NCBI RefSeq assembly: GCF_022370755.2
Contig: NZ_CP092364.2
Coordinates: forward strand, 744,001-808,000
Source: Mycolicibacterium goodii
GTDB lineage: Bacteria > Actinomycetota > Actinomycetes > Mycobacteriales > Mycobacteriaceae
Length of the DNA: 64,000 bases
Reading direction: 5' to 3'
Shown here: positions 17,479-26,162 of the stretch, one piece after another
How positions within the stretch are numbered: position 1 is the stretch's first letter
Layout: each line of letters starts with the position of its first letter
Notes under the pieces: model-generated
Told to the model about the DNA's origin: nothing
The model's input: the letters and a program-made list of their open reading frames with translations, nothing else
Databases searched by the model: none
Position numbers and translations under genes: made by a program

Positions 17479-19752
17479 GTGCTGCACCGGATCGCAATCA
17501 CGGCGATAGCCGCGCCGCGCCGCATCCTCGTGCTGGCCGCGCTCGTGATGATCGCCGCAGGCATCTTCGGCGTCCCGGTGGCAAACAAGCTGTCCGCCGG
17601 GGGATTCCAGGACCCGACGGCAGAATCCGCGCAGGCCACCCAACTGCTCGCCGACAAGTTCCACCGCGGCGACATGCAACTCGTGATCGCCGTCACCGCC
17701 GATACACCCGGCGGCCGCGCCAACGGTGAACGGGCGCGCGAGGTCGGCACCGACATCGTCGCGAAACTCAAGGCGTCGCCGTACGTCACCGAGGTGACCT
17801 CGGCCTGGACCGCGCCGCCATCGGCGGCCCCCGCGCTGGTCAGCACCGACGGACGGACCGGGCTGATCATCGCCGGTCTCAACGGCGGCGAGAACGGCGC
17901 GCAGCAGCACGCCGAAGAACTCACCGATCGGCTCGTGCGCAACTACGACGGTGTGCAGGTGCGCGCCGGCGGCGAGGCCATGATCTACCTGCAGATCAAC
18001 GGGCAGAGCGAAAAAGACCTGCTGATGATGGAGTCGATCGCGATCCCGTTGAGCTTCGTGGTGCTGGTCTGGGTGTTCGGCGGTCTGCTGGCCGCGGCAC
18101 TGCCGCTGGCCGTCGGCGGGTTCGCGATCCTCGGATCGCTCGCCGTGCTCCGCCTGTTCACGATGGTCACCGACGTGTCGATCTTCGCGCTGAACCTCAC
18201 GGTCGCGATGGGTCTGGCGTTGGCGATCGACTACACGCTGTTGATCATCAGCCGCTATCGCGACGAGTTGGCCGAGGGCGCCGACCGCGAGACCGCACTG
18301 ATCCGCACGATGATGACTGCCGGACGCACGGTGTTGTTCTCGGCGATGACCGTCGCGCTGTCGATGGTCGCGATGGTGCTGTTCCCGATGTACTTCCTTA
18401 AGTCGTTCGCGTACGCGGGCATCGCCGTGGTGGCGCTGGCCGCCGCAGCGGCGATCGTGATCACGCCGGCCGCGATCGTGCTGCTCGGCGACCGGCTCGA
18501 CGCCTACGACGTGCGCCGGTTCATCCGACGCGTACTCGGCAGGCCCGAACCCGAGCCCAAACCGGTGGAGCAGAGTTTCTGGTACCGCACCACCAAGGCC
18601 GCCATGCGCCGCGCCGTGCCGATCGGTGTCGGGATCATCGCGCTGCTGCTGCTTCTCGGCGCACCGTTCACCGGGATCAAGTGGGGCTTCCCCGACGACC
18701 GGGTGTTGCCGCAGAGCGCGTCGGCCCGCCAGATCGGGGACGAGATGCGCACCGGCTTCGCCGTCGACTCGGCGACGAGCGTCACCGTGGTGCTTCCCGA
18801 CGCCACCACGGTGAGCCCGGCCGACATCGACCGGTACGCCGCACAGCTGTCGCAGGTCGCCGAGGTATCGTCGGTGTCCGCGCCGGGCGGCACCTATGTC
18901 CAGGGCAGGCACGTGGGCCCGCCCTCGGCGGCCACCGGTATCGCCGACGGCAGTGCGTTCCTCACGGTGGGCAGTGATGCGCCGCTGTTCAGCGACGCCT
19001 CCGAGGCGCAACTCGATGCGCTGCACGCGGTCGCCGCGCCGACCGACGTCCAGTTCACCGGCGTCGCACAGGTCAACCGGGACAGCTCGCACGCGATCAC
19101 GTCGCGGCTGCCGATGGTGCTCGCGATCATCGCGGCAATCACGTTCATCCTGCTGTTCCTGCTGACCGGCAGCGTCGTGCTGCCCCTGAAAGCGCTTGTG
19201 CTCAACGTATTGTCGCTTTCGGCGGCGTTCGGTGCGCTGGTGTGGATCTTCCAGGACGGGCACCTCGGCGCGCTGGGCACGACGCCGACGGGCACGCTCG
19301 TCGCCAACCTTCCGGTGTTGTTGTTCTGCATCGCCTTCGGCCTGTCGATGGACTACGAGGTGTTCCTGGTGTCGCGTATCCGCGAGTTCTGGTTGCTGTC
19401 GGATCAGACCCGCGCGGCCAACGAGGAGAGCGTGGCACTCGGGCTTGCCCGCACCGGCCGCGTCATCACAGCCGCCGCGCTGCTGATGTCGATCTCGTTC
19501 GCGGCGCTGATCGCCGCGCAGGTCGCGTTCATGCGGATGTTCGGCCTCGGCCTCACGCTCGCGGTGCTCGTCGACGCGACCCTGGTGCGGATACTACTGG
19601 TACCGGCGTTCATGCGGGTGATGGGGAAGTGGAACTGGTGGGCACCGGCCCCGCTGGCACGCCTGCACGATCGCATCGGCCTCAGCGAGTCCGGGGTGCC
19701 GCCCGACCCCGCCCCGCAAACGGCGGCGGTCGGCGTGACGCGGAGCGGATAG
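17479..19752 (+). CDS. mmpL13: MmpL-family RND transporter (MmpL13-like), intact
   Basis: 757 residues with the RND two-fold layout: helix 1 near residue 15-32, a periplasmic porter-like domain (about 35-170), helices 2-6 (about 180-345), a second periplasmic domain (about 395-525), and helices 8-12 to about 715. The proton-relay Asp-Tyr pairs are present in both halves: ALAIDYTLLI and GLSMDYEVFL. It lacks the long C-terminal domain of trehalose-mycolate exporter MmpL3. By position it matches M. tuberculosis mmpL13a/mmpL13b (Rv1145/Rv1146), which are two ORFs there but one ORF here. The likely cargo is an envelope lipid or a drug. Operon partners are a TetR regulator and a methyltransferase. 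Confidence 0.88.
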   Translation: MLHRIAITAIAAPRRILVLAALVMIAAGIFGVPVANKLSAGGFQDPTAESAQATQLLADKFHRGDMQLVIAVTADTPGGRANGERAREVGTDIVAKLKASPYVTEVTSAWTAPPSAAPALVSTDGRTGLIIAGLNGGENGAQQHAEELTDRLVRNYDGVQVRAGGEAMIYLQINGQSEKDLLMMESIAIPLSFVVLVWVFGGLLAAALPLAVGGFAILGSLAVLRLFTMVTDVSIFALNLTVAMGLALAIDYTLLIISRYRDELAEGADRETALIRTMMTAGRTVLFSAMTVALSMVAMVLFPMYFLKSFAYAGIAVVALAAAAAIVITPAAIVLLGDRLDAYDVRRFIRRVLGRPEPEPKPVEQSFWYRTTKAAMRRAVPIGVGIIALLLLLGAPFTGIKWGFPDDRVLPQSASARQIGDEMRTGFAVDSATSVTVVLPDATTVSPADIDRYAAQLSQVAEVSSVSAPGGTYVQGRHVGPPSAATGIADGSAFLTVGSDAPLFSDASEAQLDALHAVAAPTDVQFTGVAQVNRDSSHAITSRLPMVLAIIAAITFILLFLLTGSVVLPLKALVLNVLSLSAAFGALVWIFQDGHLGALGTTPTGTLVANLPVLLFCIAFGLSMDYEVFLVSRIREFWLLSDQTRAANEESVALGLARTGRVITAAALLMSISFAALIAAQVAFMRMFGLGLTLAVLVDATLVRILLVPAFMRVMGKWNWWAPAPLARLHDRIGLSESGVPPDPAPQTAAVGVTRSG

Positions 19753-19753
19753 C

Positions 19754-20464
19754 GTGGCGTCATCCGCGGGCTCGCACTCGCCGTGTCCGATCAAGCGGCG
19801 TCGCGCCCGCCGCGGCGCCGGCGAGCTGCTACGTGAGGAGATTCTCGACGCGACCACTGAACTGCTGCTCGAAACCGGTCACGCGAAAGAGGTTTCGATA
19901 CGAGCCGTGGCCAAGCGGGTGGGGGTGACGCCGCCGTCGATCTATCTGCATTTCGCCGACAAGGACGCGCTGCTGGACGCCGTGTGTGCCCGGTACTTCG
20001 AGAAGCTCGACGAGCAGATGCAGCGGGTCGCGGCCGGTCAGCCGTCGACCATCGACGTGCTGCGCGCGCAGGGTCTGGCCTACGTGGAGTTCGCGACCCG
20101 GACCCCCGAGCTGTACCGGCTCGCCACGATGGCCGAGGGCCGTCCCGGCAGTGACGTCGACATCACGTTGAACAGTTCGGCGTTCGTGCACATGCGCGAC
20201 ACGATCGAGAAGTTGATGGAAGAGGGGGTCTACCCGCCGGGGGACGCGACCACGTGGGCGCTCGAACTGTGGACCGCGGCGCACGGGGTTGCCGCGATGT
20301 TGATCGCCAAACCGTACCTGCCGTGGGGCGAGGTACCGGAATTCACCGACCGGGTGCTGCGTGCGGTCTGTTCAGGTCACATCGTGTCGGGCATCATCGG
20401 AAACGACGTGACACCCGGCGAGGCGGTCGCACGATTGAAAGGACTTGCCAATGGGCGGAACTGA
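19754..20464 (+). CDS. TetR-family transcriptional regulator
   Basis: A 236-residue protein from GTG 19754, one base after the mmpL13 stop. The N-terminal HTH spans about residues 28-75 (VSIRAVAKRVGVTPPSIYLH then FADKDALLDAV), preceded by a basic arm KRRRARRGAG. The C-terminal domain (about 90-230) is of the WHG type, with ALELWTAAHGVAAML. It probably represses its own operon through the inverted repeat at 17414-17457, responding to a substrate of the transporter (inference). Its 3' end overlaps the methyltransferase gene by 14 bases. Confidence 0.88.
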   Translation: MASSAGSHSPCPIKRRRARRGAGELLREEILDATTELLLETGHAKEVSIRAVAKRVGVTPPSIYLHFADKDALLDAVCARYFEKLDEQMQRVAAGQPSTIDVLRAQGLAYVEFATRTPELYRLATMAEGRPGSDVDITLNSSAFVHMRDTIEKLMEEGVYPPGDATTWALELWTAAHGVAAMLIAKPYLPWGEVPEFTDRVLRAVCSGHIVSGIIGNDVTPGEAVARLKGLANGRN

Positions 20465-21107
20465 CGCCACGCAGCCCGACGAGCCCGTCGACAACCCGTT
20501 CTTCGCGTGGTTGTGGAAGACGCTGTCGAGCCACGAGACCGATGCGGTTCGCCGGATGCGCTCGGAGAACCTCGCGGGCCTGAGCGGCCGGGTGCTCGAG
20601 GTGGGCGCGGGCACGGGCACCAATTTCGAGTTCTACCCGTCGACGGTCGACGAGGTCGTGGCCATCGAACCCGAACGCCGACTCGCCGACGTGGCGCGTC
20701 AGGCCGCGGCGAAGGCGCCGGTGCCGGTGGCGGTCACCGGCGACACCATCGAGAAGTTCTCCAGCGCACAACCATTCGACGCCGTGGTCTGCTCACTGGT
20801 GCTGTGCTCGGTGGATGACCCGGAACGAGTTGTCTCTCAGCTCTTTTCGCTTCTGCGTCCGGGTGGGGAGTTGCGCTACCTGGAGCATGTGGCCGGCGAG
20901 GGCTTCAAGGCGCGATTCCAGCGTCTGGCCGACGCGACCGTGTGGCCGCGGCTCTTCGGCGGCTGCCACACCCACCGTCACACCGAGCAGGTCATCGCCG
21001 CCGGAGGGTTCGGCGTCCGTGGGACACGTCGCGAACAGGCTCTGCCGGCGTGGGTGCCGGTGCCGACGACGGAGTTCGCGATCGGCCGGGCGATCCGGCC
21101 CGCGTGA
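20451..21107 (+). CDS. SAM-dependent methyltransferase (Rv1147-like)
   Basis: A 218-residue class I methyltransferase. Motif I is VLEVGAGTGTNFEFYP near residue 47, an acidic residue closes strand 2 in VVAIEPERR, and the motif IV region is FDAVVCSLVLCSVDD; LLRPGGELRYLEHV follows. The type resembles phospholipid N-methyltransferase/METTL7-like enzymes. ATG 20451 is preferred, with AAAGGA 7 bases upstream. Its place in the MmpL13 operon suggests it modifies the lipid that the transporter moves (inference). It ends three bases before the convergent sirtuin gene's stop. Confidence 0.83.
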   Translation: MGGTDATQPDEPVDNPFFAWLWKTLSSHETDAVRRMRSENLAGLSGRVLEVGAGTGTNFEFYPSTVDEVVAIEPERRLADVARQAAAKAPVPVAVTGDTIEKFSSAQPFDAVVCSLVLCSVDDPERVVSQLFSLLRPGGELRYLEHVAGEGFKARFQRLADATVWPRLFGGCHTHRHTEQVIAAGGFGVRGTRREQALPAWVPVPTTEFAIGRAIRPA

Positions 21108-21110
21108 GGC

Positions 21111-21833
21111 TCAGGCCGAACGGCCGAGCAGATCGGGCAGGCGCTGCAACAACGTCGGGAGCGCCTCGCCTGCGGTCTCCCTCAGCGAGATTGTCGCGCT
21201 GTCGGACAGCGGGGTGCGCTCGGGGTTCACCTCGATGACCGGCTTTCCCGCGGCCAAGGCGGCTTCGGGCAGCCCGGCGGCCGGGTAGACGATCGAGCTG
21301 GTGCCGACGACGACGACCACGTCGGCGCCGCTCACCGCGAGCACCGAGCGGTTCCACGCGTCGTCGGGCAGCGGTTCGCCGAACCACACCACGCTGGGGC
21401 GGATCAGGCCGCTGCACGGGCATGTCGGCGGGTCGATCGCGTCGACCGGCTCGGGCATCTCGGGAAGGTCGCCTTCGAACGCCGAACCGCATGCGTCGCA
21501 ACGGAATTCGAACAGGCTGCCGTGCAGGTGGTAGACGTTGGTGCTGCCTGCGCGCTCGTGCAGGTCGTCGATGTTCTGGGTGACGACGCGGACGTCGAGG
21601 TGGTCCTCCCACGCGGCCACGGCGCGGTGCGCCTCGTTGGGCGCGACTCTGGCCATCATGTAGTGCCGCCACAGGTACCAGGCCCACACCCTCTCGGGGT
21701 TGCGCTGCCAACCGTCGGTGCTGGAGATCTCGTAGGGGTCGACCTTGGCCCACAGGCCGGTCTCGACGTCGCGGAACGTGGGGACGCCGCTTTCTGCCGA
21801 GATCCCGGCACCGCTGAGCACAGTCACTTGCAC
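21111..21833 (-). CDS. cobB: NAD-dependent protein deacylase, sirtuin class III
   Basis: A 240-residue sirtuin from GTG 21833 ([16 protein letters not shown]); a longer frame to 21917 would add a Pro/Arg-rich stretch with no family match. NAD site motifs are GAGISAES and [12 protein letters not shown]; the catalytic base is His104 in HLHGS; the zinc is bound by Cys112, Cys115, Cys138 and Cys140. Tyr53 and Arg56 (WYLWRHY) give the Tyr-x2-Arg signature of desuccinylases such as CobB and SIRT5. It should remove acetyl and succinyl groups from lysines, including acyl-CoA synthetases. The ortholog by position is Rv1151c. It is divergent from the GntR gene. Confidence 0.93.
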   Translation of the reverse strand: MQVTVLSGAGISAESGVPTFRDVETGLWAKVDPYEISSTDGWQRNPERVWAWYLWRHYMMARVAPNEAHRAVAAWEDHLDVRVVTQNIDDLHERAGSTNVYHLHGSLFEFRCDACGSAFEGDLPEMPEPVDAIDPPTCPCSGLIRPSVVWFGEPLPDDAWNRSVLAVSGADVVVVVGTSSIVYPAAGLPEAALAAGKPVIEVNPERTPLSDSATISLRETAGEALPTLLQRLPDLLGRSA

Positions 21834-21917
21834 GTCACCCAAGGTAGCGGGTGGCCGACACGGCGGGTCACGAGGATGTGACCGGCTCTCACCAGGTGAA
21901 GGAGGATACTTGATCAT

Positions 21918-22283
21918 GTGACCGAATTGGGGGATTGGGTCTCCGTAGATCCGGATGCCGACAAACCGCTGTTTGACCAGCTCAGAGGCCAGATCATCGA
22001 AGGGATCAGGGACGGGCGGCTGTCGCCGGGCACCCGATTACCCACCGTGCGCGAACTCGCGACGCAGATCGGGCTCGCCGTCAACACCGTGGCCCGGTCC
22101 TACCGGGAACTCGAGTCGGCGGGCGTGCTGGAGACCCGAGGGCGGTTCGGCACGTTCGTGGCGCGCGCCGATCCGGCCGACGCGGCCATGGCCGCCGCGG
22201 CCAGCTCGTTCGCCGAGGCGGCCCGCTCGTTGGGGATCTCGCGGGACGACGCCCTGCGCTACATCGAGTCCGCGTTCGACTGA
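21918..22283 (+). CDS. Short GntR-family regulator (YtrA type)
   Basis: 121 residues from GTG 21918, with GAAGGAGG a little upstream. It has one winged helix (about residues 15-85, including [20 protein letters not shown] and a GRFGTFV wing) and a short C-terminal helical tail that ends the protein, as in the YtrA subfamily, which usually controls membrane or transport functions. The matching M. tuberculosis gene is Rv1152. It is divergent from the sirtuin gene with 84 bases between starts. No inverted repeat of note was seen there. Confidence 0.88.
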   Translation: MTELGDWVSVDPDADKPLFDQLRGQIIEGIRDGRLSPGTRLPTVRELATQIGLAVNTVARSYRELESAGVLETRGRFGTFVARADPADAAMAAAASSFAEAARSLGISRDDALRYIESAFD

Positions 22284-22303
22284 CGGCTCCTCGCGTCGGT
22301 GAC

Positions 22304-23140
22304 TCAGCCGAACTCGAGCAGCGCGATCACGGGCCGGATCGGATCGAGCAACGGCAGTCGTCGCATGCCCCACACCGCGGCCCTCATGAACCTGCCGCGG
22401 GCCTGCGGGAACGGCAGATCGTGCACCGTCCGCACGCCCGGCACGGTGTTCACCAGGTCGGCGACCTCGGCAGGCGTGAGGCTGAACGGCATCGGCGGCA
22501 CCCGGTAGCGCCGCGACGTGCGCATCCCCTTGCGCGCCCACGCGGTGAACCACGCCGGCGGCAGGTCGAAGATCATCCGGCCGCCAGGGAAGCGCCGGGC
22601 ACACTCGGTGATCAGTCCCATGGACTCCTCGGGCTGCAGGTACATCAGCAGGCCTTCTGCAGTGATGAACACGCCCTCGGAGTCGTCGACCTCGTCCATC
22701 CAGGTGTAGTCGAGGGCCGACTGTGCACAGCTGCGTACCCGGTCCGACGGCGCCAGCAGTTTGTCGCGGACCTCCACCATCGGCGGCAGATCCACCGTCA
22801 GCCACCGGAACTGATCGCCGACACCGGCCTCGCTGAGGCGGTAGAAGCTGGTCTGCAGTCCCTCGGCCAGCGCCACCACGGTCGCTTTCGGATGGTCGCG
22901 CAGGTAGTCGCCCGTGGCGCGGTCGAAGACCAACGACCTCAGCGCCATGTCCTGCCGGTGTGAATGACCGAACTTGGCGAAATCGAAATCGATCGAGTCG
23001 ACCAGTCGCACCGCCATCGGGTCCTTGATCAGTCCGTCGGGGCGGCGGGCCTCGTTCGCCCGCACCTGCAGGGTGAGCAACGCGGTCTCGGAGACTCCGG
23101 TCAGCGAGACTGTGGTCCGTGGGGTGGCATCGGTCGTCAC
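22304..23140 (-). CDS. TIGR00027-type SAM-dependent methyltransferase (Omt, Rv1153c-like)
   Basis: A 278-residue protein of the mycobacterial leucine-carboxyl-methyltransferase-like family. Family signatures are VVALAEGLQTSFYRL (SAM site), TVDLPP, and GVFITAEGLLMYLQPEE near the middle, with RVPPMPFSLTP late. The start is GTG 23140 (VTTDATPRTTVS); upstream sequence in frame is Arg/His-rich and not family-like. Substrates of the family are unknown in most cases. A close paralog lies at 24623-25444, so the two arose by duplication. It is convergent with the GntR gene. Confidence 0.83.
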   Translation of the reverse strand: MTTDATPRTTVSLTGVSETALLTLQVRANEARRPDGLIKDPMAVRLVDSIDFDFAKFGHSHRQDMALRSLVFDRATGDYLRDHPKATVVALAEGLQTSFYRLSEAGVGDQFRWLTVDLPPMVEVRDKLLAPSDRVRSCAQSALDYTWMDEVDDSEGVFITAEGLLMYLQPEESMGLITECARRFPGGRMIFDLPPAWFTAWARKGMRTSRRYRVPPMPFSLTPAEVADLVNTVPGVRTVHDLPFPQARGRFMRAAVWGMRRLPLLDPIRPVIALLEFG

Positions 23141-23163
23141 GTGCCCGAATGTACCGAACCTGT

Positions 23164-23679
23164 TCAGCGCAGGACTTTGTCGAGCGTGCGAAGGTTGCGG
23201 GTGGTGGTGGACGACTTGTACCGCTTCTTGCCCATGGTCTTGCCGATCGCGCTGTCCAGCGTCGCGCTGCGGGCCACCTGCCAATAGAGCACGCCGTCAC
23301 CGCGTTGTGCCTTCTCGGCCGCGCCGGGTGGTAGCGCGGCGAGCTCGTCGAGCACGTCGGGATCGCTCACGAACGTGACGTAGGAATGGTGGCCTTCGAC
23401 CTCGCGCTCGAACGGGTACGCGGCCGAGATCTGGGCGAGCGTCTCGACGTCGTAGACCAGCACCCACGCCTCGTACCCGAACGCCTCACGCAGCGCCCGT
23501 TCTGCGGTGGTCCGGACCTCGTTCGCGTCAGATGCACTGTCCAGCAACACATTTCCACTGGCGAGGATCGTGCGGACGTTGTCGAATCCGGTATCGGTGA
23601 GCACGCGGGCCAGGTCGGCCATCTTGATGTTGATGCCGCCGACGTTCACCCCGCGCAGGAAGGCCGCGTAGCGCGTCAT
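23164..23679 (-). CDS. DUF1697 family protein
   Basis: A 171-residue protein with the DUF1697 opening motif MTRYAAFLRGVNVGGINIKM and the later ILASGNVLL and YWQVARSATLDSAIGK. It is a small soluble protein without signal or membrane segments. The function of this family is not established. It lies 23 bases upstream of the methyltransferase at 22304-23140 on the same strand, and 20 bases after the lipoprotein hydrolase, so all four minus-strand genes from 25444 to 22304 may form one operon. Confidence 0.82.
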   Translation of the reverse strand: MTRYAAFLRGVNVGGINIKMADLARVLTDTGFDNVRTILASGNVLLDSASDANEVRTTAERALREAFGYEAWVLVYDVETLAQISAAYPFEREVEGHHSYVTFVSDPDVLDELAALPPGAAEKAQRGDGVLYWQVARSATLDSAIGKTMGKKRYKSSTTTRNLRTLDKVLR

Positions 23680-23699
23680 GGCACGTCAGCCTAGACCCG

Positions 23700-24626
23700 T
23701 CACTCGGTCAGCAGGTCGTCCAAGTCGGTCTGCGAGGTGGAGGTGATCGCGCGCAGCACCTCGGCGTGGTTGGGCGAGCGCGACGACACGATCGAGGTGT
23801 GGTTGTCCCCGGCCAGCATTTTCACCGCGGCGCGCCCGCCCTGCTGCTTGACCGCCGCGACGTAGCGTCTGGAGTTCTCGGGTGACACGACGGTGTCGCG
23901 GGTGCCGTGCAGCGCGAGGACCGGCACGCCGGGATCGATGTTCTGGATCGGGTCGACCGAGGCATACCGGTCCGGTACCTCGGTGGGCCGGCCTCCGAGC
24001 ACGCGCACGATGTGGTGATCGCCGTGATCGGCCGCGTAGACCATGTCGAGCGGGCCGGCCAGCGACACCACACGCGTGGGCCGAAACGCCGGGCGCGAGC
24101 CCACCTCGTCGTCGCGCAGCTTGTGCCGGGTTCCGGCCCACACCGCGAGTTGCGCGCCCGCGCTGTGCCCGACGACGAGTTCGTCGTCGACCGTGAGTTG
24201 CGGATGTTTCTTGTCCACCTCGACGACGTAGTCGAGGGCGTTGGCGACGTCGCGGAACGTCGTGGGCCAACCGCCGCCCGAGCCGACGCGGCGGTACTCG
24301 ATGTTGTAGACGGCCATGCCGCGGTCGGCGAGTTCGCGGGCCAGACCGTCGAACACGTCGGCGCCGAGCTTGCTCTGCCACGCCCCGCCGTGGATGAGGA
24401 CCACCAGAGGAATCGAGTCGATCTCCTGCGGCCCGGCGGGGAGGTAGAGGTCGGCCCAGTTCTGCTCGCTGTCACTCGCCGCGTAGTCGAAGCGTTCGAC
24501 GGTCACCTCCGGCAGCACCACGACCTCGGCCGCGGCAGGTGTCTCCGCCTGCTCCGAGGACACCGCACCGCACCCGGTCACCGCTGTCACGACCGCCGCC
24601 GACAGCGCGGCCACGACGTGCTTCAT
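23700..24626 (-). CDS. Lipoprotein alpha/beta-hydrolase (esterase/lipase type)
   Basis: 308 residues from ATG 24626, which shares ATGA with the stop of the upstream methyltransferase. The signal peptide ends in a lipobox VTGC with Cys19, so the enzyme should be lipid-anchored outside the membrane. The alpha/beta-hydrolase core (about 60-290) has the oxyanion motif HGGAW, nucleophile Ser155 in VGHSAGAQ, Asp244 in HGTRDTV and His276 in GDNHTSI: a complete triad of the BD-FAE/hormone-sensitive-lipase-like type. The substrate may be a cell-wall ester or an environmental ester. Translational coupling to the methyltransferase suggests a shared pathway (inference). Confidence 0.87.
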   Translation of the reverse strand: MKHVVAALSAAVVTAVTGCGAVSSEQAETPAAAEVVVLPEVTVERFDYAASDSEQNWADLYLPAGPQEIDSIPLVVLIHGGAWQSKLGADVFDGLARELADRGMAVYNIEYRRVGSGGGWPTTFRDVANALDYVVEVDKKHPQLTVDDELVVGHSAGAQLAVWAGTRHKLRDDEVGSRPAFRPTRVVSLAGPLDMVYAADHGDHHIVRVLGGRPTEVPDRYASVDPIQNIDPGVPVLALHGTRDTVVSPENSRRYVAAVKQQGGRAAVKMLAGDNHTSIVSSRSPNHAEVLRAITSTSQTDLDDLLTE

Positions 24627-25444
24627 TCGAACTCCAGCAGCGTGAAGCTGGGCCGGATGCGGCGCAGCGGACCGATGCGGTCCAGCGGGGGCCAGGCCGC
24701 CACCTTGAAAAACCCGCGTCCCGCGGGCATCGCGACATCGCGCGCCGCGCGCACACCGGGCACACGCTGGGGTAATGCGAGCGCGTCGTCGACGCTCAGC
24801 CCGAACGGCATGGGTGGGGCGATGTAGCGGTCGGACAGCTTGAAGCCCTTGAGGGTGCGGCGGCTGAACCACGGGGGGATCGAGTCGAACAACATCGTCG
24901 CGCCCGGGAAGCGGGCCGCGCAATCGGCGATGAGCTTGTACACCTCGTCGGGATCGAGGTACATCAGCAGGCCCTCGGCGGTGATGAACACACCGTTGGA
25001 GGCGTCGACGCGGTCCATCCAGCTGCGGTCGAGCGCGGACTGCGCGAGCCGCACGATCCGCGCATCGTCGGGCAACAATTGCTCGCGCAATGCCATCACC
25101 GGCGGCAGATCAATTGAGTACCAGGTCAGTTCATCTGCGGCCCCGGCCGCCTCGATTCGCCAGAAGCTGGTCTGCAGACCCTCGGCCAGCGCGACGATCG
25201 AGGCTTTCGGGTGCTCGGCCAAGAACCGCAGCGTCTCGGTGTCGAACGCACGTGCCCGCAGCCCGTGGGTCTGGTTCGGCCTCCCGAACTTGCGGTAGTC
25301 GTAGTGGATCGAGTCGAACAGGACCACCGCCCACGGGTCACGGATGACACCGTCTGAGCGTTTGGCCTCGGTCGCACGGTTGTGCAGCGTCCACAGCGTG
25401 GTCGCCGAGACGCCTTCCAGAGTGTTGCCGTCGATCGTTGTCAT
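24623..25444 (-). CDS. TIGR00027-type SAM-dependent methyltransferase, paralog of 22304-23140
   Basis: A 273-residue protein with the same landmarks as the gene at 22304-23140: VALAEGLQTSFWRI, SIDLPPVM, GVFITAEGLLMYLDPDE, IAPPMPFGLS and a terminal LLEFE (LLEFG in the paralog). The similarity runs along the entire length, showing duplication. ATG 25444 is a good start with a family-like N-terminus (GVSATTLWTLHNRA). It is the first gene of the minus-strand group and overlaps the lipoprotein hydrolase start by four bases. It is divergent from the Rv1155-like gene, 66 bases away. Confidence 0.83.
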   Translation of the reverse strand: MTTIDGNTLEGVSATTLWTLHNRATEAKRSDGVIRDPWAVVLFDSIHYDYRKFGRPNQTHGLRARAFDTETLRFLAEHPKASIVALAEGLQTSFWRIEAAGAADELTWYSIDLPPVMALREQLLPDDARIVRLAQSALDRSWMDRVDASNGVFITAEGLLMYLDPDEVYKLIADCAARFPGATMLFDSIPPWFSRRTLKGFKLSDRYIAPPMPFGLSVDDALALPQRVPGVRAARDVAMPAGRGFFKVAAWPPLDRIGPLRRIRPSFTLLEFE

Positions 25445-25501
25445 CGAGACGATCGTAAAGATCTGCGCGCGACACCGGGATCATCCAGCCGAACGACGTA
25501 G

Positions 25502-25954
<453 letters not shown>

Positions 25955-25972
25955 GCGGGCTAGGCTGAGCCC

Positions 25973-26143
25973 ATGACCGACGACACTCCCGAAAACGACA
26001 ACAAGCGCAAGTTCCGGGAGGCGCTGGAGCGCAAGAAGGCCAAGGCGAGCAGCGGAGCGGACCACAAGGCCGCAGGCCGGCCCCAACCACGTTCACACGG
26101 GCCCGTCGAGAACCGCCGCGAGTTCCGCCGCAAGAGCGGGTAG
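25973..26143 (+). CDS. Small basic DUF5302-like protein, 56 aa
   Basis: ATG 25973 to TAG 26141-26143 encodes 56 very hydrophilic residues, beginning MTDDTPENDNKRKFREALER and continuing with KKAKA; the C-terminus holds PRSHGP and ENRREFRRKSG. It is rich in Lys, Arg and Glu and probably disordered around a helix. The pattern matches small actinobacterial proteins annotated DUF5302, function unknown. It lies 18 bases after the Rv1155-like gene, and a short hairpin follows its stop. Confidence 0.75.
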   Translation: MTDDTPENDNKRKFREALERKKAKASSGADHKAAGRPQPRSHGPVENRREFRRKSG

Positions 26144-26145
26144 TT

Positions 26146-26162
26146 CGCCGGCTACGCCGGCG
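26146..26162. terminator. Short GC stem-loop between convergent stops
   Basis: CGCCGGC (26146-26152) pairs with GCCGGCG (26156-26162) over a 3-base loop TAC. It overlaps the stop codon of the minus-strand gene and follows the plus-strand stop by two bases. It is a plausible but weak bidirectional terminator. Confidence 0.45.
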
